In this document: positions 47,606 through 59,790 of the stretch, piece by piece
How the letters are laid out: the number at the start of each line of letters is the position of its first letter
Position numbering within the stretch: the stretch's first letter is position 1
Source: Spisula solida
Taxonomy: Eukaryota; Mollusca; Bivalvia; Venerida; Mactridae
Reading direction: 5' to 3'
Assembly: GCA_947247005.1 (NCBI GenBank)
Contig: OX365953.1
Location: 29,014,784-29,078,783 of the forward strand
DNA: 64,000 nt
Notes under the pieces: model-generated
Seen by the model: only the letters and a program-made list of their open reading frames with translations
What the model was told of the DNA's origin: nothing
Database searches by the model: none
Program-made: the position numbers and the translations under genes

Positions 47606-47757
47606 AGGGGTGGTTTTCAATACTGATCTTCCTTGACTTAAGGATCGGGATCACCAATCAGATCACACCGTATTCAACTCTTGGTCAGTAACAGGCGGTA
47701 TGATTGGCTATCCTAAAATTCTCCATTAAATAAGATCAATATATGAATACCACTTCA
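47606..47757. mobile_element. 150-bp MITE (ggggtggtattcaat family), copy a
   Basis: Inverted ends 'aggggtggttttcaata' and 'tatgaataccactt'. Core 'ccaatcagatcacaccgtattcaactcttggtcagtaacaggc' is shared with four other copies in the window. It lies 60 bp from the exon 2 donor. Confidence 0.9.
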
Positions 47758-47818
47758 GAACTACAATATTAATTCGTTTAGGTCTACTAATGTCATTACA
47801 AGATGTAAATTAACTTAC

Positions 47819-48043
47819 CTGAAATTTTGTTTTATCTCCCTTTGATAAGGATATGACCATCAACAGATCGGGTAGATTCTGACTCACTGTCATTAACTGT
47901 ATCTTATCCATAGGTATATAATCGTGTAACATCTTTCCTTGTATCATTGTTGTCTTCACAATACGAATACCATCTCCTCCCAACTGTAACCTCACACGAT
48001 TGCCTTTCTCCGTTGATATCTGCGAGTTGATCTGGGATATCGT
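47819..48043 (-). CDS. PTB-domain protein, exon 2 (central PTB strands)
   Basis: Exactly 225 nt (75 codons), phase 0 at both ends. The acceptor is ttgttttattttatag (ends 48,044) and the donor CAG|gtaagtt (47,818 downward). It encodes alternating hydrophobic strands typical of a PTB/PID sandwich, including RVRLQLGGDGIRIVK, DYIPMDKIQLMTV and PDLLMVISL, and ends KTKFQ, directly before the helix in exon 3. Splice signals on both sides and uniform phase with the neighbouring exons support the model. Confidence 0.85.
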
Positions 48044-48111
48044 CTATAAAATAAACAAAACATGTAAAATTATTCAAAGTGTTTGCTAAATGCATGTACG
48101 TGTTGACTACG

Positions 48112-48333
48112 CCTGGGCTGGTTTTTACAAAGCATCTTAGTTAAAACTTATATTCCCCGCAATTTGAAGAATAATCCATGTTTTTGTGTTTATAATGACT
48201 CTTCACATTATATTTCAAAACCGTGTAATATATTAAGCATCTTGATGTTCTGGTTTAACTGACACTCTTGTTGTCTGATTATTATAAAAGTATTAAGTTT
48301 TCTACTAAGATGCTTTTTGAATACCACCCCAGG
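48112..48333. mobile_element. 222-bp MITE in intron 1
   Basis: Inverted ends 'cctgggctggtttttacaaa...gcatcttag' and 'ctaagatgctttttgaataccaccccagg'. The outermost 'ctggggtggtattcaa' is shared with the 150-bp family, the inner arms are not, so it is a relative with a different interior. Confidence 0.85.
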
Positions 48334-48539
48334 TATTAACGTTGTATCGTAATTAATTTCTGAATGTTTGTGATTTACCCTTGTGATTGTGCAGTTAATC
48401 TTTGATTTTTCTTTTCCGTGTGTTTTTTATTTGTGCCTTTTGTGCTATACTCTTCGTACTGAGTGCTAGCTGAGTGTTAGCTGAGTGCTAGCTGAGTTGT
48501 ACGATTTGCTACTATTTTGCATGTTTTTTGTGTCATCCA

Positions 48540-48672
48540 ATACATGCAATATTAATTGACATGACATTAATATTGCATGTATTCTTGTTTCCTGTTTTAA
48601 TGTATGTGTTGATATATTTTGTCATGTAAACTGTTCATTGTAGAAATAAATCTATCTCTATCTATTTTTTTA
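48540..48672 (+). mobile_element. Hairpin plus probable LINE 3' tail
   Basis: A 17-bp-arm hairpin (atacatgcaatattaat / attaatattgcatgtat, 48,540-48,583) is followed by 'gtagaaataaatctatctctatctat', a simple-repeat tail like that of a truncated non-LTR element. A 12-bp 'gagtgctagct' triplet repeat lies just upstream (48,460-48,495). Confidence 0.5.
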
Positions 48673-51600
48673 TAATACATCTCAATATGTATAGTCTGAT
48701 CCCTTGAAGTTCCCGATACTTAACATAATAATGTAATAACATATTCGTTTGTGGTGCATTATGAGCATTCCTGGACTGGTTGGGGGACTACAACCGGTCA
48801 GATATGAAGGGAGCATGATTGAGATTCAAACCTTGATGTATCTTAACCACTTGGCAACGAGAATAAACCAATACACTTGTAAGCATCATGTGTTGGGATG
48901 ACTTTATGGATTTATGGGTTGTTCCAATGTGTCTTGTAATTTGAAAGATCAAGTAATTACGAACTCATTAGTTATGATTCTGAACTAAATAGAATAATTG
49001 TGCAAACATTTTTTTAACTATTATTGAGAACTTATTGCAGTACCACTGGTCAACAGCATTTCAGTAATATGAAAAACACCCAGGTAATTCACCCTGACAC
49101 CGAGCGAACCAGCTGTTATCTGGAACTATGTAGGCCCCTATATGCCGAGCGCCAAGCAATGGAGATATACAAGAACCAGAGCCAACGTTAAATATGCCAG
49201 CGCATAGATCAGGACAAAAACACCAATGCACATGTTTTACATTTGAACCATTCTACGTCATGTCTGTTTAATGATTGCTGACGGCTAAATTTACATGAAT
49301 AATGGGAATGTCTTTTTGAAGAAACGTATTCCGATTCTTTGAATACACCACTGAATTTCATAAATATTAAATGAAAACAACAATCAGTGTGCTCTAAATA
49401 AAACTCACATTAAAGAGACAGTGAACACACAATCTATCATAGTTAAGGATAAAACTTGAAGACATGATTGAAGAGTTGGGAACATCTCTTAGTCACGTTC
49501 GTATTTAATTTACTTAAATAAATGAAACTTTGGAATAATCTGAGGTATGATTAGACCATATTAACGAGCCCAGCCATGTAGCATGTGTGTTTTTGCATGA
49601 CATGCCGTGAGATCGTTAAGAATAACTGGACTCGTACAAGCGCCATATTATAGAAATAAATATAACGTCCAATTAACGAAGCAGTAGACCCATCACAAAT
49701 TAATTTTTAAACCAAATTGTTGTACACAGTAGCTTTAAAAAAATCACCCACCGTCATGTACAAAGCATATGAGGTAAAATTTCAAAATAAATAGATGCAA
49801 GTGCTAGTTTTGTTTGAACTAGTTATAACCAGACAATATTTCAATATTTGCTGATCACAGTTGGTGATTTTATCGGTGCCCTCGAGAGTTCAACATATAA
49901 AGAGTTCAACCGGCTGGATTGAAATTACTTTGTTCAAGTGTCAAAACACCAAAACATGGCCAGCACCTAAATTCTACAATTAAAACGCTTTACATATTTC
50001 CTGTGCTTGAGTTGAGACGAAATGGAAGCATGTGCATGTTTATAGTTTAGTATACATAAGTTGTTTATGCGTGAGCTATTATTCCCTAACGATGTTTTTC
50101 TCTGTCCTTTATACTTATTGGTCATATCAGTCCGTTATTTTGTACATTTTGTACTTTAACTATGTTTACAAATTTAATTGAAATACTAGTAGAGGTGTTT
50201 GTGGAACCTGTCGCGTTTATGATTGGACTGACAAACAACGACCATACATGGCTTGAGGCAAAAAACTTGAACCCAAATGTCAAAATACCAGGTCTCTTTT
50301 AAAACTATTGTTGATCGTTATCTTAACTGATATTTAATAGTCTTATTGACAGAAAAACAATTAGTAATAAGCTGTAAAGAAATGATTGTCAGGGTTCTCT
50401 TAAACCTGAACAAATAGATCCGTTAAACCTGCGATAAAATTGACAGAACTAATCAATTTAAGCATCGTGTTACATGGTAAATAGAAATAGGACTTGGCAC
50501 AACACTGGTACAGTTCCACCTCTCCGTATCAACACACTATACGTGATATTAAGTTTGGTTGGCTGTTGTTGCGAGGTGCTTATTTTGAGAAGTTCAACCT
50601 CTTTAGACCAATGTCCTTTATGTGATACCAAGTTTAGCAGGTTGTTGAGATATGCTTGTTTTCAGCATTACAACATCTCTAGAGGAACATTCTTAATGTG
50701 ATAGTGTAGAACTGTTGCTGCGAGATGCTTGCATTGATCATTGTCGCCCCAAACACCCATAGCCCCCCCCCCACCCTCTCCTAGAGCAACACCCGTTATG
50801 AGACGTTAGTTCCGCAGTTGTTGAGTGTTGAGAGATGGTTATTATGAGATATCCAGAACAACGCTCCATGTGAGATGCCAGGTTCGGGTGTTTGTTGAGT
50901 CTCATTTTCCTATAGAAATGGGTGTTAGAAATATGACTACAGAAGTCTACATGGGTCTGTTGTTCATGAAAGTGGGTGTTTTACAGAGATGGTGCGGTAA
51001 CAGTAAATGCAGTTATTTTACATTTTCAAGAATTAACAAGTGACACGACTGGATCATAAATTAAGTCAATGCACATAAAATGACAACATTAAATGTCTGT
51101 GGTTAACTATAGGAATATGTATTGTACCGGAAGCCATGCAATGGACAGTTGTCAAGCTTGCCTAGTGATATAATTTATTATTCATTCCTGACTCTATGGT
51201 TATCAAGTCAAACAATATAATTTTGAATGTTTAGAATAATTATTTCCAATCATCGATAGCGTGATTAGAACATCACTGACAGACAGGATGCGCCAGGTTT
51301 GGACGCATATATGTCTGATTTAGCAATCGTTTGATAAATATAGCATATAATCATAAATGCTATATAGCTTCTACCATCAGTCGATATTTAGCCTGCTGTC
51401 TTCGTCTGTTCATGATCGATCATAAGATTTGAATTGTCACAGTATTCAAATCAGTTCATAGTACACAAGGCCTAACATAAAATATTGTTTGTTCCCCTTC
51501 CCCTACCTACCCGACAAAAATCAGCTCTACCCGAAATATTTTATTGCCCAATTTGAAATAAACATAAAATATGAAAAATTGGGTATGGATATGATATTTT

Positions 51601-52791
51601 TGTAAACAGACTTGTTTCTTACTGGTAAATTTGTTACCTATTCAAAATTTAAGATTGTTGGTTTCTACCTTAAGAGTTATTCCTATATTTCATTATTTGT
51701 ATGTCTTGACCAATAACTATCATTCTGAAACAATTCCGAAAAAAATATTTAACCTACCTTCCTATCCATTCGTAAACTGCCAGGGTCGGGAAGGGAAAAC
51801 AAAGAATATTTTAAGTTTGGCCAAAACAATATATTATATCTATACACAATCTGACCAAAGCCATCTCTACCTTATTAACGCCACGCTATGATGAAGATCT
51901 TTGATCTAATAGCCCAACCTTCAGTCGTAACTTACGAAAGGGTATTTGTATGAGACATTTTAAGCCACTAGTATGGTACTATTGAGCCCACACCGTAGAC
52001 CAGTATGGTGTAATGCATTGTATTCTACAACACAAACTTTACTGTGATGTTATCAGGACATGCTTAATTAAGTGGAAAACATATAATTAGTTTCGATATC
52101 TTGAAACTGGCCTTGATCGTGGACGGGCAAGAGTTTCGCCTTTGTGACTATGTATATGCGTATAGTTCATATCTCCAGCTGCTATGTTCAAACCTCGTGA
52201 CCGCATCGGATCACAAAGGCATTAAATTATTCAAGTTTGTGAACGTAATAAGTTCGTATATTACTTTGTTATTTCATCCAATACTTAAATGAATTCATAC
52301 AAATATAGACTGTCTATTTCAATATATATGTAATAATAAACTATACTTCAAAAGCTTTTCCTCTGTCGCTTCGCAATATTATGCAAATTAACTCTATACA
52401 GTACATGATAAATTGGATGTCAAAATATTTACGAATAAGGGAAAAAGTGACGCGTCATCTTAAAAGATTAATACATAGGTTTCATACGTAAGCATAGACT
52501 TTGACATGCTCGGATCATATTTACATAATACAGACAGTTTACCAGTTGAAGTGTATGGTTAACACTACATGATTGATGCGACATCTTTGTGCATGGAGGA
52601 ATACATTAATGATAGCATTAAACCATAAACAATACCATAGAACAATGTGATTTCACACGATTATCATTTTCACTCGTTTCTGTCCTAAAGGTTGCCCCAT
52701 TAAATCGTGTAATAATATATCTTTGATAATTACAAAGATTTGCGTATTTTTCCAAGGATTTAAGTATGACATGCTACCAACGTACCACAAT
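48673..52791. other. Intron 1 of the PTB gene, no further feature supported
   Basis: About 4 kb of AT-rich intron. A tRNA-like A/B-box pair on the - strand near 48,800-48,860 ('gttgccaagtggttaagat...caaggtttgaatc') is weak. No coding exon recognised. Confidence 0.45.
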
Positions 52792-53432
52792 GCAGGCAAC
52801 GTCATCGACGTAATGTTACCTAGTAACTGCAGTCAACGTCATGGCCGTAATGTTACCTAGTAACTGCAGTCAACGTCACCGCCGCAATGTTATCTAGTAA
52901 CTGCAATCAACGTCACCGCCGTAATGTTATCTAGTAACTGCAGGCAACGTCACCGCCGTAATGTTACCTAGTAACTGCAGTCAACGTCACCGCCGTAATG
53001 TTACCTAGTAACTGCAGTCAATGTCACCGCCGTAATGTTACCTAGTAACTGCAGTCAACGTCACCGCCGTAATGTTACCTAGTAACTGCAGTCAACGTCA
53101 CCGCCGTAATGTTACCTAGTAACTGCAGTCAACGTCACCGCCGTAATGTTACATAGTAACTGCAGTCAACGTCACCGCCGTAATGTTACCTAGTAACTGC
53201 AGTCAACGTCACCGCCGTAATGTTACATAGTAACTGCAGTCAACGTCACCGCCGTAATGTTACCTAGTAACTGCAGTCAACGGCACCGCCGTAATGTTAC
53301 CTAGTAACTGCAGTCAACGTCACCGCCGTAATGTTACAAAGTAACTGCAGTCAACGTCACCGCCGTAATGTTACCTAGTAACTGCAGTCAACGTCATCGC
53401 CGTAATGTTACCTAGTAACTGTAGCCAACGTC
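52792..53432. repeat. 37-bp minisatellite (~17 copies), intron 1
   Basis: Unit 'gcagtcaacgtcaccgcc' plus 'gtaatgttacctagtaact' (37 bp). Copies are very homogeneous, with variants tatct, tacat and tacaaa in the gttacctagtaac core. It starts 305 bp inside the intron from exon 1. Confidence 0.97.
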
Positions 53433-53736
53433 GCCACAGTTATGTTTTAACCAACGTCAGCACCAAAGTGGTTATAAACATCGTGTGGTTCGAACCACAC
53501 ATAATGTCAAGGTTGGTCCAATGGTCTGCTAACTATATATTATAAGTCACGTGGACCAATGTCTATTTTATTTTGTATTGCATCGCAGTAGAAATGTTGC
53601 CAAAAAACAATCAACGAAAACCTGGTCCCTGTGATCAGATGTCACCATGAGAACGCGAGTGCACTAGGTGTATATCTTACATACTCTATGATCTCAACAA
53701 AGCATTACAAATATATATAAAATAATGAAAACATAC

Positions 53737-53802
53737 CTGATTATCAACTCTATTGTTTCCCCAGGATCCCAAATAGTGAACTTTTTTCTCAATGAAATCC
53801 AT
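53737..53802 (-). CDS. PTB-domain protein, exon 1 (start codon)
   Basis: Sixty-six nt, 22 codons, phase 0, beginning MDFIEKKVHYLGSW and ending at donor CAG|gtatgtttt. VHYLGSW is the classical first PTB strand ('VxYLGS'). The joined product of the three exons is ~572 residues. A pyrimidine-rich acceptor, tttctattttcag (ends 53,878), indicates an upstream non-coding exon. In the 5' leader a two-codon upstream ORF (ATG AAC TAA) begins at 53,872. The start is chosen because it is the only ATG in frame with the PTB strand after the acceptor. Confidence 0.78.
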
Positions 53803-53877
53803 AGTTACTGTTTTAAGTGAGAACTATATAATACTATATTATACTCCGTGTCACTTCACACAATTAGTTCATGCTAC

Positions 53878-54786
53878 CTGAAAATAGAAAAAATATCACA
53901 ATTAATAACACTGTATTAGTGGTTCATATTCCGTTGGTTTTGAATGATTCATATGTTGTCCTCATGGGTCTACGTCCTTCTGGATTTTGAAAATAAACTA
54001 CATATAATAAACTATTCACTCGTATTATACGTAAAGTGCTGTGTTACATACACACGCTTCGTGCATTTTACTTATTGTTACCGTCCATGAATGGTCACTT
54101 TCACACAGCGTGTCGCACCTTTTCACACAAATCACACTTATAACACTAAAGTCCAAACACTCGTTTTACGGTAATTAACTATAATCGATCATACTGGCAT
54201 TCACGATTTTAGTACTGATTCGCACTCATCCGTTTTCGTACTAACTTAAAATTAAATATTACCCATACACTTTGATTTACATATTCACACAAACAGTTTT
54301 TAACAATTGATTTGTATCGTGTGAACGCATCTGTCTGTTGTCTTCAATACCAAAGTCATTGCGGCGGCAAACCTCAAACGCAAGTAATGTTTATATATAT
54401 ACTTTGAGAAAATAATCTGATACGGGATATGCATAGTTTGCAACAACAAATTACGAAATTTCGAGACAATTTCTATTTTCAACAAACCATGCATATTACA
54501 ACAACATGTGAACGTATATATAATAAAGTTGTGTATTCATTTAAATATTTAATTACCGTTCTTGTCTGTTAAACGTCAGACAATTTGACAACATGCAATT
54601 CAACACATTTTGACAAAACAATATGAATTACCGTCAGATTATGTTTATTCGAGGGTGATTAACTTTCGTTAAATTCTTGAATGGACATGTCCACGAAATC
54701 AAGTCTCCTAGAATAATAAACCTACCAAATAAGTACCAAGTGACTCTTAAATTCATTGTCCCCGGAATTGTTACTTAAACCATTTC
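53878..54786. other. Upstream flank/5' intron, nothing supported
   Basis: AT-rich. No conserved frame or repeat pair. The promoter and first exon of the PTB gene must lie somewhere to the right. Confidence 0.4.
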
Positions 54787-54940
54787 CAGGGGTGGTATTC
54801 AATATTGATCTTACTTGACTTACGAGAATAAGGACAACCAATCAGATCACACCGTATTAAACTCTTGGTCAGTAACAGGCGATATAACTGGCTATCCTTA
54901 TTGTCCAATTATATAATGTAATTTTTGAATAACACCACAG
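54787..54940. mobile_element. 150-bp MITE, copy b
   Basis: 'aggggtggtattcaatattgatcttacttgactta' at the left. Core 'ccaatcagatcacaccgtattaaactcttggtcagtaacaggcgatat'. The right end is decayed ('tttttgaataacaccacag'). Confidence 0.88.
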
Positions 54941-55581
54941 AAATATATATGTATCCACGGAAATGAATGGTTGTACCGTATTACGTGTCACTAATAAGTT
55001 TGAACTGCTTAAATAACATGTTGTTTAGGTCATTTGCATTTAATTAAGACGATTGTTACAGTAATCAAAGTAGTTCACAGACCATAAACAATGTTTAGTA
55101 TATCTAAACACAATCTGATCAAAGCCATCTCTACATTAACGCTACGCTTTGATGACGATCATGATGTACTGTTAACTCAATATTTTCGTGGGTATTAAAT
55201 TTGGTTGATTTTGATAAAATCCAATTTCGTGGGGTCATAAATTCGTGGATGACAAAACATGGAAGGGTAAAACCATGTTATGTGTTTAGGAGTTCGATAA
55301 ATCACCGGTTTTAGATTCCGTGGTCGAGTTTCACGACGAAATCAACGAAAATTTAAATTCCTCGAAAAAAAATGTTATTCAACATTCATGCATAAACTTA
55401 CAAAAGGAGTTTGTATAAAACCTACAGCTGGGTACGGGAGATATCCCGATCATCGGAACAAAACAAACCAAATGTTGAATGCATAGAGGGGAGACACGAG
55501 CAGATATACTGATTGTGTAGAAAATGTCATCGAAAACCAGACGCATGACTAAGTGACAAAGATAGTCCTAGTTCAATATGT

Positions 55582-55738
55582 CTGGGGTGGTATTCAATAT
55601 TGATCTAACTTGACTTAAGGGTAAAGACAACCAATCAGATCACACCATATCATATTTAACTCATGGTCAGTAACAGGCGATATGATTGGCTATCCTTATT
55701 ATCCAATTAAATAAGATCAATATTGAATACCACCCCAA
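55582..55738. mobile_element. 150-bp MITE, copy c
   Basis: The best-preserved copy: ctggggtggtattcaatatt / aatattgaataccacccca inverted ends, and a core with a 4-bp insertion relative to copy b. Confidence 0.93.
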
Positions 55739-55839
55739 GAAAATAGTCATTATGCTGCACCTCGTATCGTTACCATCAACTTGATCAATTTAATATCGAA
55801 AGAAGCATCGAAACAGATCTTAGGGAATCATTTATACAG

Positions 55840-56055
55840 CATCTCTAGTTGCGACCTTAACCTTTGGCCTAGAGTGAACTCAACATTTATAGGATCAATC
55901 TACAGGTAAAACACCCAACATTGTTGTCAAGTTTGACCACCGTAAATAAACCTTCTTAAAGTATCAACCAGGAACTGTTGTAGAACGGAAAGTTACCACG
56001 ACCTTGACCTTTGACCCAATCACCTAAAAATCAGTAAATGATAATCCTACGTCTT
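55840..56055. repeat. Decayed relative of the TATGCCCCCAT element
   Basis: 'gcgaccttaacctttggcctagagtgaactca' and 'accttgacctttgacccaatcacctaaaaatca' resemble the internal repeats of the element at 45,590. Ends not found. Confidence 0.6.
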
Positions 56056-57145
56056 TATTATGAATGATTCTATCTGCCAAGGAACCGACGTGTACAATGT
56101 GCAATAAACCCAAAATCCACAAAAAAGTAGGCATTGTAATAAATCAATGCATTTCGTTTTGTAGTTGATTGATTTCTATCACAAATCTCTTCGACAATAA
56201 AATATTAGTTAGAACGCAATATGCAGTAACAACATTTGACGTAATTTGCCTTCATAACTGTTCGGGATTTTAAACATGATTCATGTTTCACTTATTTAAC
56301 ATTTCAAATTCAAAACATAATTCAAATACTGAACAATCTATGCTCCATATCAATACAACATGTAGCGCACATGGGGTGGCCACAATTCACTGACAATAAA
56401 CGCAAACATACAATCCCGAAATTCGAGAAACCACCATACTGTGACTCCGTAAGTATGCATAATAAATATAAAGCTTAACATAAAATTCCTTCCAAATGAC
56501 ATCATTCAAATCACATCATAAATAAACAGCTAAAAGGAAAGTTTGACTTTGTTATTGTTCAAGGTTGAACAATATGCACGTTATTCACATGTACATCTTA
56601 TTGATGTCGGGTACAATCGACAAGATCATGGCCATACACTGCTGCGCCCAAACAAAGCAAATCACCAATGCACCCACGTATTTTAAAGCAACACACGAAA
56701 CTGATCTTATATAACATCTCCATGTGAATTTGAGACAAGGATGTTACAGTACTTAAATGCACAAGGCAATTTTCGGCAAACATAGGCAACTTAATAGGTA
56801 GCAATTTCCGGTAAGAATTGGCAAATGTCAACTATAATTAGTAATTAGGAAAACCGGTAACGTATTATGTAAAACCTGTTTCACTGAGTAATACACGGCA
56901 GTCAATTTACACCGTATCAGTATTCGTATCAGAAGTGTGTTGTCGTTGTTGTTATTTGCGATCGAATAAGACATTCTTTAGAGCGTGATCATTCGGCGTT
57001 TTCCTTGTCAGGTAGGTCAATGACCTCTGACTTAGACCTCCGACTTGAAGGGAATCAATCAGATGTAACCAGCTTCTTGACAAGCAACTTCAACGTTTCC
57101 ACATTACCGTAGATGACGTCACTAAAGACCATAAGCCTTCTAACC

Positions 57146-57292
57146 TGGGATGGTATTCAATATTGATCTTATTTAATTGGATAATAAGGATAGCCAATCG
57201 AATCGCCTGTTACTGACCAATAGTTTAATATGGTGTGATCTGATTGGTTGTCCTTATCCCTCAAGTAATATCAATATTGAATACCACCCAAG
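57146..57292. mobile_element. 150-bp MITE, copy d (inverted)
   Basis: Opposite orientation to copies a-c ('ggataaggatagccaatcg...' first). Ends are tgggatggtattcaatattg / caatattgaataccaccca. Confidence 0.9.
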
Positions 57293-57814
57293 GGATACAA
57301 ATCTGTATATATCCGAAAACAGAGTTTGTGCTCTTCCAGCAAAACAAGCAACCCGCTTTGATTTTAATCGGCTTCACACATGAACCTTTCAACTTTTGTT
57401 GTTTTCAGTTCAAATACGTTAACGACGTATACTTCCATATTTTCAGATACGTACATAGCTGCGTGTTATATTTCGATCTCGGATGACACAACTATTCTAA
57501 TTACCTATAAATATGATGAAAACATCACTTAAAGCTACGTAATCGGATAACCCTCAATTATCAACAGAAAGACAACTTATGTGTAATATAGTAATCGTGT
57601 TGTGTGTGTGTTACATCGGTCCGTCAACTGTGCCTACTCTCTAACAATAACCTTGAAGAAATGCCAACACATCAACCGGGATAGTGTATCAATCACGTGA
57701 TTAAATGTCTCTCGTACTTATGTTTCATGTTGTTCCACGTGACACGAGGATAATATAAACAAGCAACCCCTTGTTAAAATCAACTTATACTTATCAAAAA
57801 ATATAAAGTGGTAC

Positions 57815-57964
57815 AGGGGTGGTACTCAATTTTGATTTTATTTGATTGGAGAATAAGGATAGCCAATCATATCGCCTGTTACTGAACATAAGTCTAAAAT
57901 GGTGTGCTCTGATTGGTCGTCCTTATCCTTAAGTCAAGTAAGATCAATATTGAATACCACCCCA
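57815..57964. mobile_element. 150-bp MITE, copy e (inverted)
   Basis: Ends are aggggtggtactcaattttg and caatattgaataccacccca, with 'gtac' outside both ends. Same orientation as copy d. Confidence 0.9.
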
Positions 57965-58875
57965 GTACTCATTTTCGGGTATTTTTTGTATATACGGAGG
58001 TGAAACCATATAAGCTACAATATTGTCCAACCCGGGATAGGCAGAAATCCGGACACGGTACAGTACCGAATTTTAGACCAATCGGTAAGAAGTCCGGATC
58101 AGATGGGCTTTAATACAACCCGATTGTAAACATCGGAGAGATATTGTACTTGGTGCATGAAAATAAATCAATTTCAAGCAAAACCTTTTCGCTTCAATAG
58201 ATTTTTACAAACAATCGACTGTTATAATATGGTAAGTTTGTTATGTACATATTTGCAGTGCATTCCACTGTAAAATCCATTATACGTCAATACGATCAAT
58301 ACATTAAACTCTTAATCGCTGTGTTTTTGTTACATACGATACCAGATTAGTAATAAAGCATATTATTATAGTAAGGTCGGTGACATGCATCTGAAGAAAG
58401 CAACCCAACGAAGTGTTCTATAGACGTGTTATTCATACGAGTACATGTACATATCACCCGATTTCACTAAGTATGAAGGTTCCAAATCGTTGCAGAAAAC
58501 CTTTTCGTATCATTATGTTAAGCTACAGGATGACATTGTCTCTATCAGTGTACAGCTAACCTGTCTTAAATATCAAACAGTAATAAGACCATCGCGATAT
58601 CAAGAACACATTATTTGAAGAACTTATGGGGAAAAATATTTTGTCATCGGTGTATGGTGCAATAAAAGCCATTAAACCATTAAAAGTCTCATTACGTGGT
58701 TTATTATGGATAATACGCCATTCAGGAACAATCTTCTGATTTTATACTTATAAGTCATAAATCACCCGGACGATATCCATACATTCATTAGGTACCCGAT
58801 GTCTAGGCATCTTGCGGACACCGGTCGATGAGTAACAATTTACATAATTATATCAAAAGAGACATTAATTACTCC

Positions 58876-58935
58876 GCCCACCCCGTTGACCCGCCACCGT
58901 CCGTTGACCCGACACCGTCCGTTAACCGGCAGATG
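58876..58935. repeat. Three-copy GC-rich 18-bp repeat
   Basis: 'ccgttgacccgccaccgt' is repeated with small changes ('ccgttgacccgacaccgt', 'ccgttaaccggc'). Confidence 0.8.
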
Positions 58936-59331
58936 TGCGTCCGGCCTGATCCCGACCGATTAAACCAAAGAATGCCGTCAGATTAATGCATTCGTTAACT
59001 AACTATTAAGTAAATAAGTGAACAAGTAAGTTTACGACATTGAACATATCATGTCTATATCTCACATTCCATGTACAAACGGTGATCAATACGATTTACT
59101 TTGAAATGCGCATTATTCTGTATAATATAAACTATAAATGCAAAGTTGAAATGCGTGGCATTTTAATAATATGATAAAATCATACATAACAGACAGGGTA
59201 TTTAAATAAAAAACACTCTTTTAATGAAGTATCATTATCTCGGGACTAACTGGTAATTATGAAATATGAATAGACTTTGAACACTATTTTACATGATTAT
59301 GTAATCCGTTATTATGATTATATAGAGGATA

Positions 59332-59480
59332 TTTGTTGATTTTGGTGTAAGATCGAATTTTATTTCACCGAGTGATCACAGAAAATCAATATTTTCATGA
59401 GTGGCGTAGCCACGAGTGAAAATGTAATTTTCTGTGATCACGAGTGAAATAAAATTGACCTTACACCAAAAATCAACAAA
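59332..59480. repeat. 149-bp snapback
   Basis: 'tttgttgattttggtgtaa...gatcacagaaaat' pairs with 'attttctgtgatcac...ttacaccaaaaatcaacaaa' around gtggcgtagccac. Downstream to ~59,770 there are several tgacgtca-type words (59,582-59,600) and a 'caaacagtgaaaata' / 'tattttcactgttt' inverted pair. This may be one larger element (59,332-59,790). Confidence 0.88.
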
Positions 59481-59790
59481 TTTTCTGTTTATTATATGCC
59501 TCAATTCCTCTTAAATAGGTATCGTAATTGGCTTAATTGGAAAAATAACGTCGAAATTAGAACGTCACGACGTGAGAATTATGACGTCATGATGACGTCA
59601 CGCATATTTTAAAGCCCGGCGCCGTTGACGTTACGTTTCGTTTTAAGCATGATACTGGAACCAGCATCTCAAACAGTGAAAATAACAAAGTGGTAATTTC
59701 ACTGTTATTTTCACTGTTTATTTCACTGAAAAATCTCCATAATCCATTGAAAGCAAATAATAAATGTGATTTATTTGCCAATACGTCATA

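Noticed and set aside
53490..53560. tRNA-like region with gtggttcgaaccac
   Set aside because: The B-box-like word is itself a palindrome and no A box or cloverleaf can be drawn.
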